Source: Sanderia malayensis
Taxonomy: Eukaryota > Cnidaria > Scyphozoa > Semaeostomeae > Pelagiidae
Reading direction: 5' to 3'
Length of the DNA stretch: 64,000 bases
Assembly: GCA_013076295.1 (NCBI GenBank)
Contig: RQOL01000374.1
Location: 4,330,743-4,394,742 of the forward strand
Shown here: positions 9,484 to 19,831 of the stretch, piece by piece
How positions within the stretch are numbered: the first letter of the stretch is position 1
Layout of the letters: every line of letters begins with the position of its first letter
Notes under the pieces: generated by a model
What the model saw: the letters and a program-made list of their open reading frames with translations, nothing else
Databases searched by the model: none
Told to the model about the DNA's origin: nothing
Position numbers and translations under genes: made by a program

Positions 9484-12400
9484 ATGAGGCTGGCATCTTC
9501 CGCCACGTGGCTACTTATTTTATACCAAATCACGTTTTTTACCATGAATTCCTGCAGTAGATGTCGAAGGATTTGTGCCATTTCCTGGCAGTTTTGCACC
9601 GAATGTGGAAACAGGTTGCGGCCATCAGTTTCTTCCAGTTGGACACCCAACACCACAAGTAGCAGCCCTAGCACTAGCATTTTTAGTGCAACCAGTATGA
9701 GTACAACAGCCACCACAGGACATCCCAGCTTCAGTGAGTTTATGAAAACTCTGAAACCTTTGCAGGATGATAAAAGCAGAAAGGAAACAAAAGTGCAAAC
9801 CATCCAGAAGAATGAAAATGTAATGGTATGTATATTAGCAATCACCTTTGTAGATTATGATATGGGTTATTTTTCATGCAATGCTGATTCATTGTTGCAA
9901 CTGTTAAACTGAGACAGATCAGCCTGACTTGAAATTGGCCATCTTCTGTCATGCATTGCACAATTTGAAAAAGGTTGTGCCCCTAACCAACCATTGCAAG
10001 TGCTGCATCCAGAATGTGAACACCCTTGGCATAAACATATTTCTACGTATTTAATGGCTGATTGAAATCTGCAATTTATTACATTTGATGTCATATTCAA
10101 TTGCAGGTGAATGTCTCAGTTGTTTATTGTAATGCATATGGCAAAATCACTGCTAGGAGGGGTACTTCTTTGCCTGTGGAAGTTCCAAGAAAGTGCACTG
10201 CCTGGCAGTTAAAGGATGCAGCCCAGTCTAAACATGCTGTGTTCAATAAAAACTGTGTAAGTGTGGAGCAAGAGTATGCTATACTCTACAAAGATTATGA
10301 GGAGGTGACCACATTGCCAGGAACAAGTCAGCCATTCTGTTTAGAGCAATATCAGATTTTGACTGGTAAACTGTACCACATAATGACATTCTACCTATGC
10401 CTGAAATCTGATTTTGAAGGTAAGCTTTATTTGAATAGGAAGTTGCATGATAAGTTGTGACGATGATTCTTTTAATGAACAATGTTTCGAACAACAACCG
10501 TTGGAAAACTCACTTCTGATGATGCCTGGCGCCAGGCCAGGCAAAAATTTAAGTACATAAAAACTGAGGTTAGTTTTTTCCATACTGATGTTTATATATA
10601 TTGATTAACGTTACCAACCTTAAAAAGATGTCTCTGAAAGATCATATTTAGTAAGCATGCCATGATATTCTTTATTTTTGTTTTCTCTCTGAAAGTTGAT
10701 TCTGAAAATGAACAGGAGGACACAGAACATCAAGCGCAAGGTGTAGTAACAGATAAATTATCTGATGATGAACTGCCGGTATTATATGCATGATTAAATT
10801 TTCATCTAATGTGTTATTGGTTTATTTTTATCCTATTGTTTTCTAACTTGATAATGATGTTGTAATGACATCAAGTAGCCAGTAATATGTATTCTCCACA
10901 CGCACTTTAAACAGTCACAAAACTGCTAAGGGTGTTGAATATTGATAATTTAAGGAATGAAAGAAATCTAATATTTGAGAATTATGTACTCATTTCCAAT
11001 TTCATTTCAGGTCTTTGGCATAGCACTGGCGAAATCATTTTGAATTTTCATAGTTCAAATACTGCAACAGCATCTTGCCCTACGGCTGCAAAGGCAGAGG
11101 CATCTACAGCATACTCTGCTTTCTGCAATGTATACACTATTGACAGTGACTCAAGTGAGGAGGGGATTCATGAACTATTTCTACACCCAGCCATGCAACA
11201 ACAACTACAGAGGAACGCAAGTAAGCATGGTTATATTAATAATTAAATGCTCTGTACTGTATTGCCGTCAGTTATAATGTAGACAATTATTTTTGTCTTT
11301 AGCAACAAGCGTATTATAACTCACTTAAAAATGCTCTCCAGATAAACTTTCACAAACTCCACCAGTCATCCATTCAAAGTCAACTAAATTACTGTATTTT
11401 GGTACCATTTCTTGCATCAAATTTACACTGACAATGAAAGATAACAGTAACAATGAAGTCCAATGTTGATATTTTGATTCATAGACTAAAGCTCAAAAGT
11501 CTACTTGAAAGCCTGCAACTTAGAACAGATGAGCGACAAGTGATGAGGATAAGGAGGAGGAATTTGTGGCATGATTCGCTGCGATTTTTCAAGAAGAGAG
11601 ATGCCAATATGCAACTGAGCGTGCACTTCATTCGTGAAGAAGGTGCTGATGAAGGTGGACTCAAACGTGAATATTTTACGTTGTTGGTGCATGCCATAGT
11701 CCATAAATCGAGTCTTCTTGAGGGTTGTGATGGACGGAAGGTATTCACGCTAAATCCAATGCTCTTGGATAGCAGGGCTTACTATCAGGCTGGAAGAATG
11801 GTGGCTGCAGCCATACAGCATGAGGGTTCAGGCCTTCTCTGCTTACTGCCTGCATTGTTTTACACCATTGCTGGGAGGCAAGAGTTATCACAGTGGGCAG
11901 TAGACGATATACCCTCTCATGAAGACAGGATGAAAGTCATGAAGGTAAGGGGATTGGAGGATAACCGATCTAAACAGATTGAGGAAGCTTCTAGAAGCAC
12001 TACCCTTCGTCACTACAAGTTGATTAATGCCTGAAGAACAGTTCACAAAGCTCTTCAATAATGGATCTTCAATAATGGATCTTTCATTTTGCATACGATT
12101 TTATAAAGCTAAGGCGCCACACGGAACATTTTTCATGCGCATGCAATGCAACATTGCTCCATTGCAAGCGTGTGAAAAAACTCGCTCGAGGCCCATGGTA
12201 ATTTCTCCTCTGCAATGCAACAAATAACACTGCATGGAGCAAAAAATATTTGCTGTGAAGCAACAAGCAACAAAAATTAAACAGTCTTTGCAACAATTTG
12301 TACCTGGCTCCACGGGGAACATTTTCAGGCGCAGCTATGGGACATGTTGCATTGCATGCGCACGAGAAATGTTCCTCGTGGCGCCTTAGCCTAATTGTCA

Positions 12401-12723
12401 CATTTTTTATTTTTTACTATTCATGTTGCTTTTCACTTTACCACTCTATGAAATGGTTAAATTTTCAATATGTTACAGTTTCAGAATGCATGCGAGGAGA
12501 CATTTCAGGAACTTGTGAAGTTAGATGCAGACTTCTTGGTGGAATGTGGTTTCACAAAGTTGTTTTGGATCTATGCCGAAAAAGACCATTTACTCAGATT
12601 TTTACTCATTGTCTGTGCAGCGATTTCATAAATAAGTCGAAGGCATCTCTTGACCAGTTCACTGAGGGGCTGCAGAGTATTGGCGTTGTGTATGAGAGCA
12701 TCCAAGATAATCCTTTCGTGTAA
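9484..12723 (+). pseudogene. Multi-exon zinc-ribbon/HECT E3 ligase of E1
   Basis: Exon 1 (ATG at 9484 or 9544) encodes a zinc ribbon, CSRCRR..FCTECG, followed by a Ser/Thr-rich linker. It ends at a GT donor near 9825 and joins in frame to exon 2 (10107-10419, 'VNVSVVYCNAYGK...' with 'LPGTSQPFCLEQY'). Small exons follow near 10495-10780 and 11045-11220. The HECT N-lobe lies at 11453-11945 ('SVHFIREEGADEGGLKREYF', 'LNPMLLDSRAYYQAGRM') and continues at 12480-12723 after an intron. The gene stops before the HECT C-lobe, so the catalytic cysteine is missing. HECT ligases transfer ubiquitin through that cysteine, so this copy cannot be catalytic. Exon borders beyond 10420 are approximate. Confidence 0.8.
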
Positions 12724-12764
12724 CTCTGCTGTATGCAGATCTTTATCTGCGTACAGCAGAGTTA
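12721..12764. repeat. 20-bp hairpin at the HECT stop codon
   Basis: TAACTCTGCTGTATGCAGAT (12721-12740) and its inverted copy at 12745-12764 differ at one position (a G:T pair in RNA) and are separated by 4 nt. The HECT stop codon TAA is the first three bases of the left arm. Confidence 0.85.
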
Positions 12765-12821
12765 GTGGCCGTCCGCTATTACCACAAGCTGCATATAGAG
12801 GTTGAATGCTTCCTCAACCGT

Positions 12822-13121
12822 TTAAGGAATTAGCACACCCATGGAAGTCTGTAAATGGTTAATGTATTGGGTGTAAATCGTGGCGTTATCCTCATACTGT
12901 GACATGGATGTCACTTCTCTCATTTCATATTCTGTTGGCAGTGGGCAATTGCATTCCTCTGCACCATGCTCTTCGGGTACATAATATAGAGCATCTGGAA
13001 CTCCAGATACAAGTGAATAACTGGATTTTCTTATCCGATGCATTTTCCAGTGTTGCTTGACTTCATCTAGAAATTGTTGCAAAATTGCGCCGAAGCAATG
13101 CTGCATGAGTTCCAGATGCAA
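12822..13121 (-). pseudogene. C-terminal fragment of IS3-type integrase (E1)
   Basis: About 100 residues read 'QQFLDEVKQHWKMHRIRKS', 'SGVPDALYYVPEEHGAEEC', which is the region after the catalytic core of the integrases found in these elements (compare E3 exon 2/3 and 13985-14640). No DDE residues remain. It ends 99 bp from, and points toward, the HECT stop, as in E3. Upstream on its strand the right subterminal array begins almost immediately, so the rest was deleted. Confidence 0.6.
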
Positions 13122-13163
13122 CTTGTTGTCTGTGTCTAAATGCCCCTCTGAAGAAAGTTCAAC

Positions 13164-13409
13164 GTCATAAACTTTGTATGGATTCGAATAAACTTTGTAT
13201 ATACATTGTCATAAACTTTGTATGGATTCAAATAAACTTTGTATGGATTCACATAAACTTTGTGTGCATTCAAATAAACTTTGTATGCATCCTAATAAAC
13301 TTTGTATGCATTCAAATAAACTTTGTATGCATCCTAATAAATTTTGTATGCATCCTAATAAACTTTGTATGCATTCGAATAAACTTTGTATGGCACATGG
13401 GCTTCCGTA
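13164..13409. repeat. 21-bp subterminal array and right TIR of E1
   Basis: About ten units of AATAAACTTTGTATGCATCCT (variants ..GGATTCA, ..CATTCAA), ending in the terminal GGGCTTCCGTA. Three units lie inverted at the left end. The repetitive ORFs here are artefacts of a 21-bp (7-codon) period. Confidence 0.9.
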
Positions 13410-13415
13410 ATAACC

Positions 13416-13743
13416 TCCTAAGATAATTTATCCTCTGTTTTTAAAATTGCGTAGAAGTAATACAGATCTGAAAACAATTTCTTATCTTGATTTAAAATTT
13501 GGGGCCTAGATTTTCTTAGCATTTTGGCATATTTCAGGGTAATTTTTTTATCAATGTTTTCTTATAAAAAATTGTGAGTCAAAGAAGTTGTTAAATCTAA
13601 ATTCTCACAAATCATATTTGTTCATTTATATCAGTAAACTGTCAATGATAATTATTATAAGATTTGTTTATAATTGTTTTCTATAGACATAGGTACTGAT
13701 ACTGATAACCTGATAAGAAATTCAAAGACCTCATTTTTTAGGA
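13416..13743. other. AT-rich sequence, probable intron of E4 HECT gene
   Basis: No coding motif. It ends in a polypyrimidine-AG acceptor directly before the HECT C-lobe exon at 13744. Confidence 0.45.
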
Positions 13744-13927
13744 TGAGGGACATGCTGCAGCTGAACCCCCTTCAAAGAAACAAAAATCACTGAAGTTCAC
13801 ACCAACTGCACACACATGTACAAACATAATTGAAATGCCAAGAGGATTCCTGGTAAAACCTCTTCCAGAGCAGGAATATCTGTGTAACATGTACGACCTT
13901 GTTTCAAGTCATCCTGTTTTGGAATAG
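13744..13927 (+). pseudogene. E4: HECT C-lobe exon
   Basis: After a TTTTTTAG acceptor, one open exon encodes about 60 aa containing 'FTPTAHTCTNIIEMPRGF', matching the catalytic-cysteine region of HECT ligases (xHTCxNxxxLP), and ends in TAG at 13925-13927. It belongs to a different copy from E1, because it lies outside the E1 TSD. Upstream HECT exons were not found left of E1. Its stop is 57 bp from that of a convergent integrase, the same tail-to-tail layout as in E1 and E3. Confidence 0.65.
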
Positions 13928-13984
13928 GATGACTTATGAAATAGCATACCCCCTGTGTTGATCTATTTGAGAATAGTTTCAACA

Positions 13985-14640
13985 TTATTCAGTTACTGTT
14001 AATCCATAGTGTGTCATTCTTTGTGTCACAAGATCAAGTGCTTTGATATAAACATCAGCACCCACATCTGCCGAATGCCTGTTTGGGTCGATTAATTGAT
14101 AGATATCTGCATCTACTTCTAGGCCATCCAGGATAACATCAGGTGAAACAAAAACATTGTTTGTTGCTCCATTGAACGCAGAACATGGTCCTTCCAGATC
14201 TTCCCCGTAGAGCTCCAAGCGTTCAGATATATCATCTAAATCGCCACTTGCCATTGGGTTATTTGTGTCAATAATACCATTGATCCATCTTTGGCCTGGG
14301 CTCCAAGAATGCTCTGTTGACAAACAATGGGCGTCAAAAGCCTCCAGAAACTCTTTCAAACCAAACTTGATTCTTGATGTGAACACCAGGTGAAGAACGA
14401 GCATGTGAACAGGTTGGTTGATGTCTAATAGTCCTGTCTGTTCCATTGCATAGAACACATAGTAAAATGTTGCAGCCACAAACCTAAAGACATCACGCCA
14501 TAGCTGCTCTATCCTCTGGTTGTGTGTAAATGGACCTGCTATGAAACTCTCTTGCCCTTGCCCTTGTCTTTCTACTATTGCATCGTAGGTGAGAATGTTT
14601 TCAACCCTGTAGTCAACACGTATCCTTGACGACTAGTACC
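13985..14640 (-). pseudogene. E4: IS3-type integrase, C-terminal half
   Basis: The minus strand reads 'RIRVDYRVENI', 'FIAGPFTHNQRIEQLWRDV' and 'LHLVFTSRIKFGLKEFLEAF', followed by 'STEHSWSPGQRWINGI'. These align with E3 integrase around its second aspartate (Asp280) and glutamate (Glu317). Both of those residues are still present (RVDYR, QRIEQLW). The N-terminal half and first aspartate are missing to the right of 14640, where copy A begins. The 164-codon downstream part is open. Confidence 0.8.
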
Positions 14641-14716
14641 TTCCAATTTTATCGATTGTAGTCCAGGGGCTAAGCAGAAGAATTGTTCAGTTTATGACGA
14701 AAACGTGAAACTTTGC

Positions 14717-17436
14717 TCATATGCCCTTCAAGGCATGGAGATTCCAATGAATGGAGGAGACACACCCGATCCCCCATGGTGGGAAATTTTCAATTTGCTG
14801 TTTTCCTTGCGAGAAAAGAATTTTTCGGGCATCATTTACATATTCAACATGACATGTACGAAAGTAAAGCATAACAACAAAGCGTTCTATTTTCCTAATA
14901 TCATCATCCGAAACGTTTGTAACTGGATTTGAGAGTCTGATGAATACATCTGTCATTTCAGGAAGTATTTTCCATGTTTCATACACACTTATTTTCCCTT
15001 TCCCATTGAAGGCTGAGCAGGTATCACATGCAGTGAAAGCATGAAAAAACGGCAACGCTTTGCAAACTGGTGTTGTCAAACTTACTACCATTTGATGCAC
15101 TGGCAAGTATGTAACATTTCTCCCCACTCCGAATTCTATCCACAGTTTCTCAATGCATAATTGTTCAAAAACAGAAAGCGCTAAAACGACTATGTCACTG
15201 TCAACGGTTTTTATCATGATACTTGAAAATTCCTTTCCTGTGTGAGCCACATGAAGTAATAACCTTGTATCCGCTTCTTCATGATTACCAGGTGCCATTT
15301 CATCCCAACGAATACTTGAATTGCTTAAAACTATCTCGCCATAGTTACTGACAACAAGCTTATCTTCAATTTCTTGAGAGGTTATGAGCATGGAGAGATA
15401 CTGAAACAGCTTGTCCTTATTCTCGTCACAAGGAAGGAAGGATTGCCAATTTTTTGGCATAAATCCAGTCGGTGTTACCTTTCTTCGAATGCCTTGACCT
15501 CTTTTCCGTCTGGCTCGTTCCATAAGACTGTTCGGAATATAAATATCCCAAATAATGTCCACACGTTCAACTTGTGACAGAACATGAGAAATGTAAGTCT
15601 TAAATTGGTCCTCCGAATAATCTTGGAAAATTTTGCAATTTGATTTGCCTAGCAAGTTTGTAACGACGGCACCATCTAAAATGCTGACTTCAACAATTGG
15701 CAATTCTGTGATGCTGCCTCCGGGAAAACACTGGAGTATGTCAGACTTTTTCCCTATGCGTAGCATTCTTCCCTGTGAAATGGACGGAGGTCCTGCCTGA
15801 TTCTCATGTTTGAAAAAGTCGTCGAGGTCTACCTTCCTGATTTGGGAGGCTATGAAAAGGCGGGAAAATAGACCGCAGTTCTCTTTTAACGAAGTTACAT
15901 GTTCGTGCAGTTTAGACTTCTGGCTTTGTTTCAGATTTCCGAATAGCGGTAGTTTGTTTTTCTTAATTGTAGCAGACACAGGTTCAGCGCATGATGTTAA
16001 TCTTTTCTCTCCATATTCTTTATACAGTAAATTTTCTTTATCTTCAATTGAATATATAGTATCAACAACACTTTTTTCCATGACGATTTTGGTTTCAAGA
16101 GAAGATTAGTCAGTACTGTCATCACTGAATGGGTTTCCAAACTCAGAGAATGTTGCTATGGTTTTCTTTACATGATTGAAAAATTTAGTTTGAATGCTTG
16201 GAGATTATTCATGATGCCGGTTTTTATTTTTCTGTTGGTCAGCAACTGAACTTTCAAATTCTTGAACTATTCGTGCATTTTCAGGGCCTGCGACTGACCA
16301 CCTCCGCAATGCAGCTCCGTTTTCTGTCAAACCGATTGCCCCACCAGTGCCTTTTATTAATGCATTCGACTGCTCGTGATTTTGATCCATTGCCATCATT
16401 GAAAACTTTCGGGTGGATTTCTGTACAGCAAAACTTCCATCACAAATTTCTTGGTAAAGGCCTGGATGTGCCGTCTTCAAGTTAAGCATATCGCGTATAT
16501 GCACTGGTAAGCAATGTGCGTAGTTGTGATGGTTAAGTGCAAACATCCACGGCACCAATTTTTTCAGTGTCGTAATATCCTAATCAAAGACTGCAAGGCG
16601 TAATGATTTTATGTATTCAAGCAACATTAGCTGCAGCTTAAGTGATAGATTCCAAAATTTGAATTGTGGATGTTCTTTTTCATTTTTTTCCTCCCACTCG
16701 CTAAATGGCAAGATTTCCTTATCTGAAGCTCTCTCGTAATCCACATATGATTCTCTTTTTGAAATGAAGAAAGCTGCAGCTGTCACTTGATGTGCATAGC
16801 GCGTTCTTGTTACATGAGAACCATAAAGCATCGACTGAGCTCTCCCAGATGTGCTTACACCTGATCTAACCAACGTTTCTTCCCATCCACTATCCTTTAA
16901 CCAGTCACCTAAACATATAAAACATCTTACAATGTCATGCAAAGAAACAAATTTTGGTAAAGGCAAAAGAGCGATTGGCAAAGAAAATGTTGGTATATAG
17001 TTTCCAAAAAAAGTTGACAGTGTTTTTATGGGCCACGCACAATTCGAATTGCTTTGCGAAAGGACCATTGAACATTTTAAAATAACATTAATTGACTAAA
17101 AATATTCATATTTTCTAATCCATCTTCTCAAACACCTATTGGATGCTTTTTGTGAGAAAGTCGATTTTTGTGCGGGCCCATAAGTTACAGATAAAACAAA
17201 AACCTACCTATAAAACTTAACACTGCCATTTCAATATGTAATCCACCCATCATCACAAGAAATTTGTCATCTCATGTTTCGGATTTCAACCAGTGGATTT
17301 ATTTTGCCAAAGCAAACAAAGGTTGGTCCATAGTGAGTACAGGGATCTGACAGGGATTTAAATAGTCAATGTTCTTTTGGACAAGTCTCATAGAATGGAA
17401 TATAACTGCAGTAGTATGTGCATTTTCCCAAAAGAG
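14717..17436 (-). pseudogene. Copy A, C-terminal half: FEN/PIN-like transposon protein
   Basis: Minus strand. From the gypsy border: 'PLFWENAHTTAV' and 'DQPLFALAK', 'MMGGLHIEMAVL', then open 17068-16580 ('DWLKDSGWEETLV', 'GSHVTRTRYAHQVTAAAFF'), 16558-16205 ('MMAMDQNHEQSNALIKG', 'GGAIGLTENGAALRRW') and 16081-14717 (454 aa). The last block holds 'NHEEADTRLLLHV' (EADTR at 15263-15277), 'TVDSDIVVLAL' and 'FHAFTACDTCSAFNGKGK'. The acidic series EAD..DSD..CDxxSxxxGxGK resembles the catalytic core of FEN/XPG-I or PIN-fold nucleases. That function is inference. Stops and frame breaks occur between blocks. The N-terminal half lies beyond the gypsy insertion at 31359-32460. Confidence 0.7.
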
Positions 17437-17567
17437 TGGCAAGGGCACGAATGTGTGCTTACTCTTGGGAATAGCTCGTAGTATATATCTAAGTAAATCA
17501 GTAGTTCATTAGTAGTTTTTAGCAGGGCCGGGTGACTCTATGTCAGAGTATTCTTTAAATCGAAACA
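17437..17567 (+). repeat. 5' LTR of the gypsy element
   Basis: About 131 bp, from TGGCAAGGGC to ..AAATCGAAACA. It matches the 3' LTR over about 105 bp with about 10 differences. The left border is uncertain, because the 3' copy appears to start with TGTTACGCG. Confidence 0.75.
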
Positions 17568-17583
17568 TGGTGTCAGGTGTGAG
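17568..17583 (+). promoter_or_regulatory. Primer binding site
   Basis: TGGTGTCAGGTGTGAG directly follows the CA end of the 5' LTR and starts with TGG, as expected for pairing with a tRNA 3' CCA. Similar TGGTGTCAG sites occur in other gypsy elements; the tRNA is not determined. Confidence 0.65.
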
Positions 17584-17697
17584 ATCTTAGGCCCATCGAA
17601 GTGAAGGCTAGGCACAAAGGCGAAGAAGAAGCTTGGGCCTAAACAAGAAGCAAGTCCTACAGTCAAAGAAGTAAGGATAATAGCTAAACTTTAGAAG

Positions 17698-18571
17698 ATG
17701 GCAACACACGTACCTCCACCAGCCCCTATGGATTCCAGAGGAGAACATTTGCTGGCGAACTTGAAATTGTTCCGAAGTTCGTACAACGATTATGAAGTGG
17801 CTACAGGATTAGACACGAAGCCTGACAAAATCCGAGTGGCGACACTTCGTACTGTGATGGGTAAAGATTGTCTGAGCATCTTCAAATTGCTTCAGTTGAC
17901 AGATGCACAAAGACTATCAGTGAAATTTTGCTTGCTTTTTGCAGCGACAGCCTCGAAGAATATTTCAAGCCAAAAGTAAACGTTGTTTATGAGAGATATT
18001 TATTCAACACAGCTACCCAAAATCCCAGGGAGAAGATCGACGATTTTAGAAATTACGTGAACTTTTGAGGAGTTGCGAGTGTGGCACGCTGTGTGATGAT
18101 TTAGTTCGTGACAGAATAGTTCTAGGAACAAGTGACAATGATTTACGGCTTCGGATGTTTAGAGAAAAGGCTCTGACGTTGCACAAGGTGATTATGATGG
18201 CTCGTGAGTCAGAAATTCTGAAGCAGCAAGTAAAGGAAATAAAAGCCCCCTCAGGAAATCACCATACTATAGAAGAGAATGTGAACTTTATGAAGAAAAA
18301 GAAGACCCTAAAAACTGAAAGCCGAGATGCCAACCAGAAACCCTGTAGATACTGTGGGAATGAGCACCAGAGTGGCAATCAATTCTGTGCGGCTTACGGA
18401 AAGACTTGCAAGGCCTGCAAAAGACAAAACCATTTCGCTAAGGTGTGCGAGATGAAGAAAGAAGATCGATATGAAAAGAACACGGCTCACGGGAAAAGAA
18501 CAGATAAGAAAGAGAGAAAGCAACTATGCGGAAGAAATTTACAGCGATTCAGACAACCCTACAGAGAATGA
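17698..18571 (+). pseudogene. gag: gypsy Gag with zinc knuckle
   Basis: Starts MATHVPPPAPMDSRGEHLL. Three overlapping frames (17698-17979, 17868-18068, 18065-18571) make up one Gag broken by two frameshifts. The middle contains a capsid-like 'FNTATQNPREKIDDFRNYV' and 'CDDLVRDRIVLGTSDNDLR'. The end has Cys-rich CRYCGNEH and a canonical CCHC knuckle CKACKRQNHFAKVC (nucleic-acid binding) followed by a Lys-rich tail. Gag would package element RNA in cytoplasmic particles. Confidence 0.85.
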
Positions 18572-18786
18572 CAGCCTCTCAGACCAAGATATATACCGAA
18601 CCGAATAAAGACTGCTGGCACTGTTCAGTCCACCGGAAAAAAGTGGTATGCTGGCATCAGAATGAGATTCCCAATGCACAACGGACTGACGGCAAAGAAA
18701 TCCGATGTCAGATCGATATGGGATCATCATGCAACTTGATATCTGAAGATGAATACAGAAAAGTGGCAGCGGGAAACCCGATATGA
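18526..18786 (+). pseudogene. gypsy aspartic protease
   Basis: Contains 'CQIDMGSSCNLIS', the retropepsin active-site region, with DMG where the family has D-S/T-G. It is a short frame overlapping the Gag end in another phase, so expressing it would need a frameshift. Probably inactive. Confidence 0.7.
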
Positions 18787-18799
18787 CTGACGAAAACCA

Positions 18800-19831
18800 A
18801 GGCACTTTTGAAGATGTACAATGGATCAATGATGAAGCCTAAGGAAGTACAAAATTGGTTTGCAAGCTTGGAAATATTGACAAGAAAATCGAATTTCATG
18901 TGGTACCTGGAAAGATGACGCCTCTACTATCAGCAGATACCAGTGAAGCTCTTGGTTTGATAAGGCTGAATGCGCCACAGGATGTACTATCAGTCCGCAA
19001 AGCAGCCCAAGAATATCAACCGATGACAAAAGAGACACTCTTGGCGGAATACAGTGATTTGTTTCATGGATTGGGATGTTTGCCTGGACAATATCATTTG
19101 GAAGTCGATCAAAGCGTGATACCGGTGAAACATGCCCCAAGGTGGGTGGCGATTCCGATTCAAAAAGAGCTGAAGAAACATATTGAAGATCTTGAGAAGA
19201 TGAAAGTGGTGAAGAAAGTGACAGAACCAACCGATTGGATCAGTAGTCAAGTGGTAGTGAGAAAAGGAAAAATGCTTAGATTGTGCATTGATCCAAAAGA
19301 CCTGAACAAGGCATTCGAACATTGATTCGAACAGTATTTTCTGACAACTTTTTGGACACCGTTCGGTAGATATCGATGGTTAAGAATGCCATTCGGAATA
19401 GCCCCAGCCGCAGAAGAATATCAGTGACGACAACATGAAGTGATCGAGGGATTGCCTGGCGTTTACAACATCGCAGATGACATTCTGATCGTTGGCCGAG
19501 GAGACACCGCGGAGGAAGCAAGCAGAGTACTCTTTAAACCGAAACATGGTGTCAGGTCTGGGATCATGTGAGATCATGACAGCAATATGGTGGCACTTTT
19601 GAGAAGATGTCGTAAAATGAATCTGAAACTGAATCCTGAGAAACTCAAGCTGAAGTTGACAGAAGTTCCATACATGGATCATCTTCTTACGTCTGAAGGT
19701 TTGAAGCCAGACGCGGAAAAGATACGTGCTGTTAAGGATATGCCGAAAGCTGATGGAAAGACGCGAGCCGAGAAAGTGAAAGCGGTGCAACGATTCCTTG
19801 GTTTTGTAAACTACCTCGCAAAGTTCCTCCC
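18800..19831 (+). pseudogene. gypsy reverse transcriptase, internally deleted
   Basis: The frame 18855-19325 has the pre-RT linker and 'KHAPRWVAIPIQKELKKHI', 'VVVRKGKMLRLCIDPKDLN'. About 40 residues that should follow are missing, including the first catalytic aspartate region. The sequence resumes with 'LTTFWTPFGRYRWLRMPFG' and 'YNIADDILIVGRG' (the xxDD box), then breaks at a 50-bp PBS-like insertion (19525-19576). It continues 19587-19831 as the thumb/connection: 'LNPEKLKLKL', 'KAVQRFLGFVNYLAKFLP'. Element E2 then interrupts it. Confidence 0.88.
19525..19576 (+). repeat. LTR-end/PBS fragment inserted in gypsy RT
   Basis: AGAGTACTCTTTAAACCGAAACATGGTGTCAGG matches the end of the 5' LTR plus PBS (17546-17577) with a few differences, but lies in the middle of RT, between the DD box and thumb. 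It introduces a frame break. Confidence 0.8.

Larger units (their letters stand above)
9370..13409 (+). mobile_element. E1: IS3/HECT-type DNA transposon, internally deleted
   Basis: Left end TACGGAAGCCCATATGTG and right end ..CACATGGGCTTCCGTA are inverted copies, flanked by the 6-bp duplication ATAACC (9364-9369 and 13410-13415). Inside each end is a 21-bp tandem array: about 2-3 units on the left (9390-9435) and about 10 on the right (13164-13393). The plus strand carries a zinc-ribbon/HECT gene, and the minus strand carries only the C-terminal part of an IS3-type integrase, the two converging near 12.75 kb. The layout matches E3 in mirror image. The missing integrase body makes this copy non-autonomous. 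The label IS3EU-like is inference from 6-bp TSD, TAYGG ends and integrase type. Confidence 0.88.

Noticed and set aside
11453..12034. HECT ORF as a cellular G2E3-like gene
   Set aside because: It sits inside TIRs and TSD of E1 together with an integrase remnant and lacks the C-lobe, and relatives occur in E3 and E4.
13164..13393. CRISPR-like regular repeat array
   Set aside because: Units are contiguous 21-bp tandem repeats without spacers, inverted at the other end of a transposon, in a eukaryotic context.
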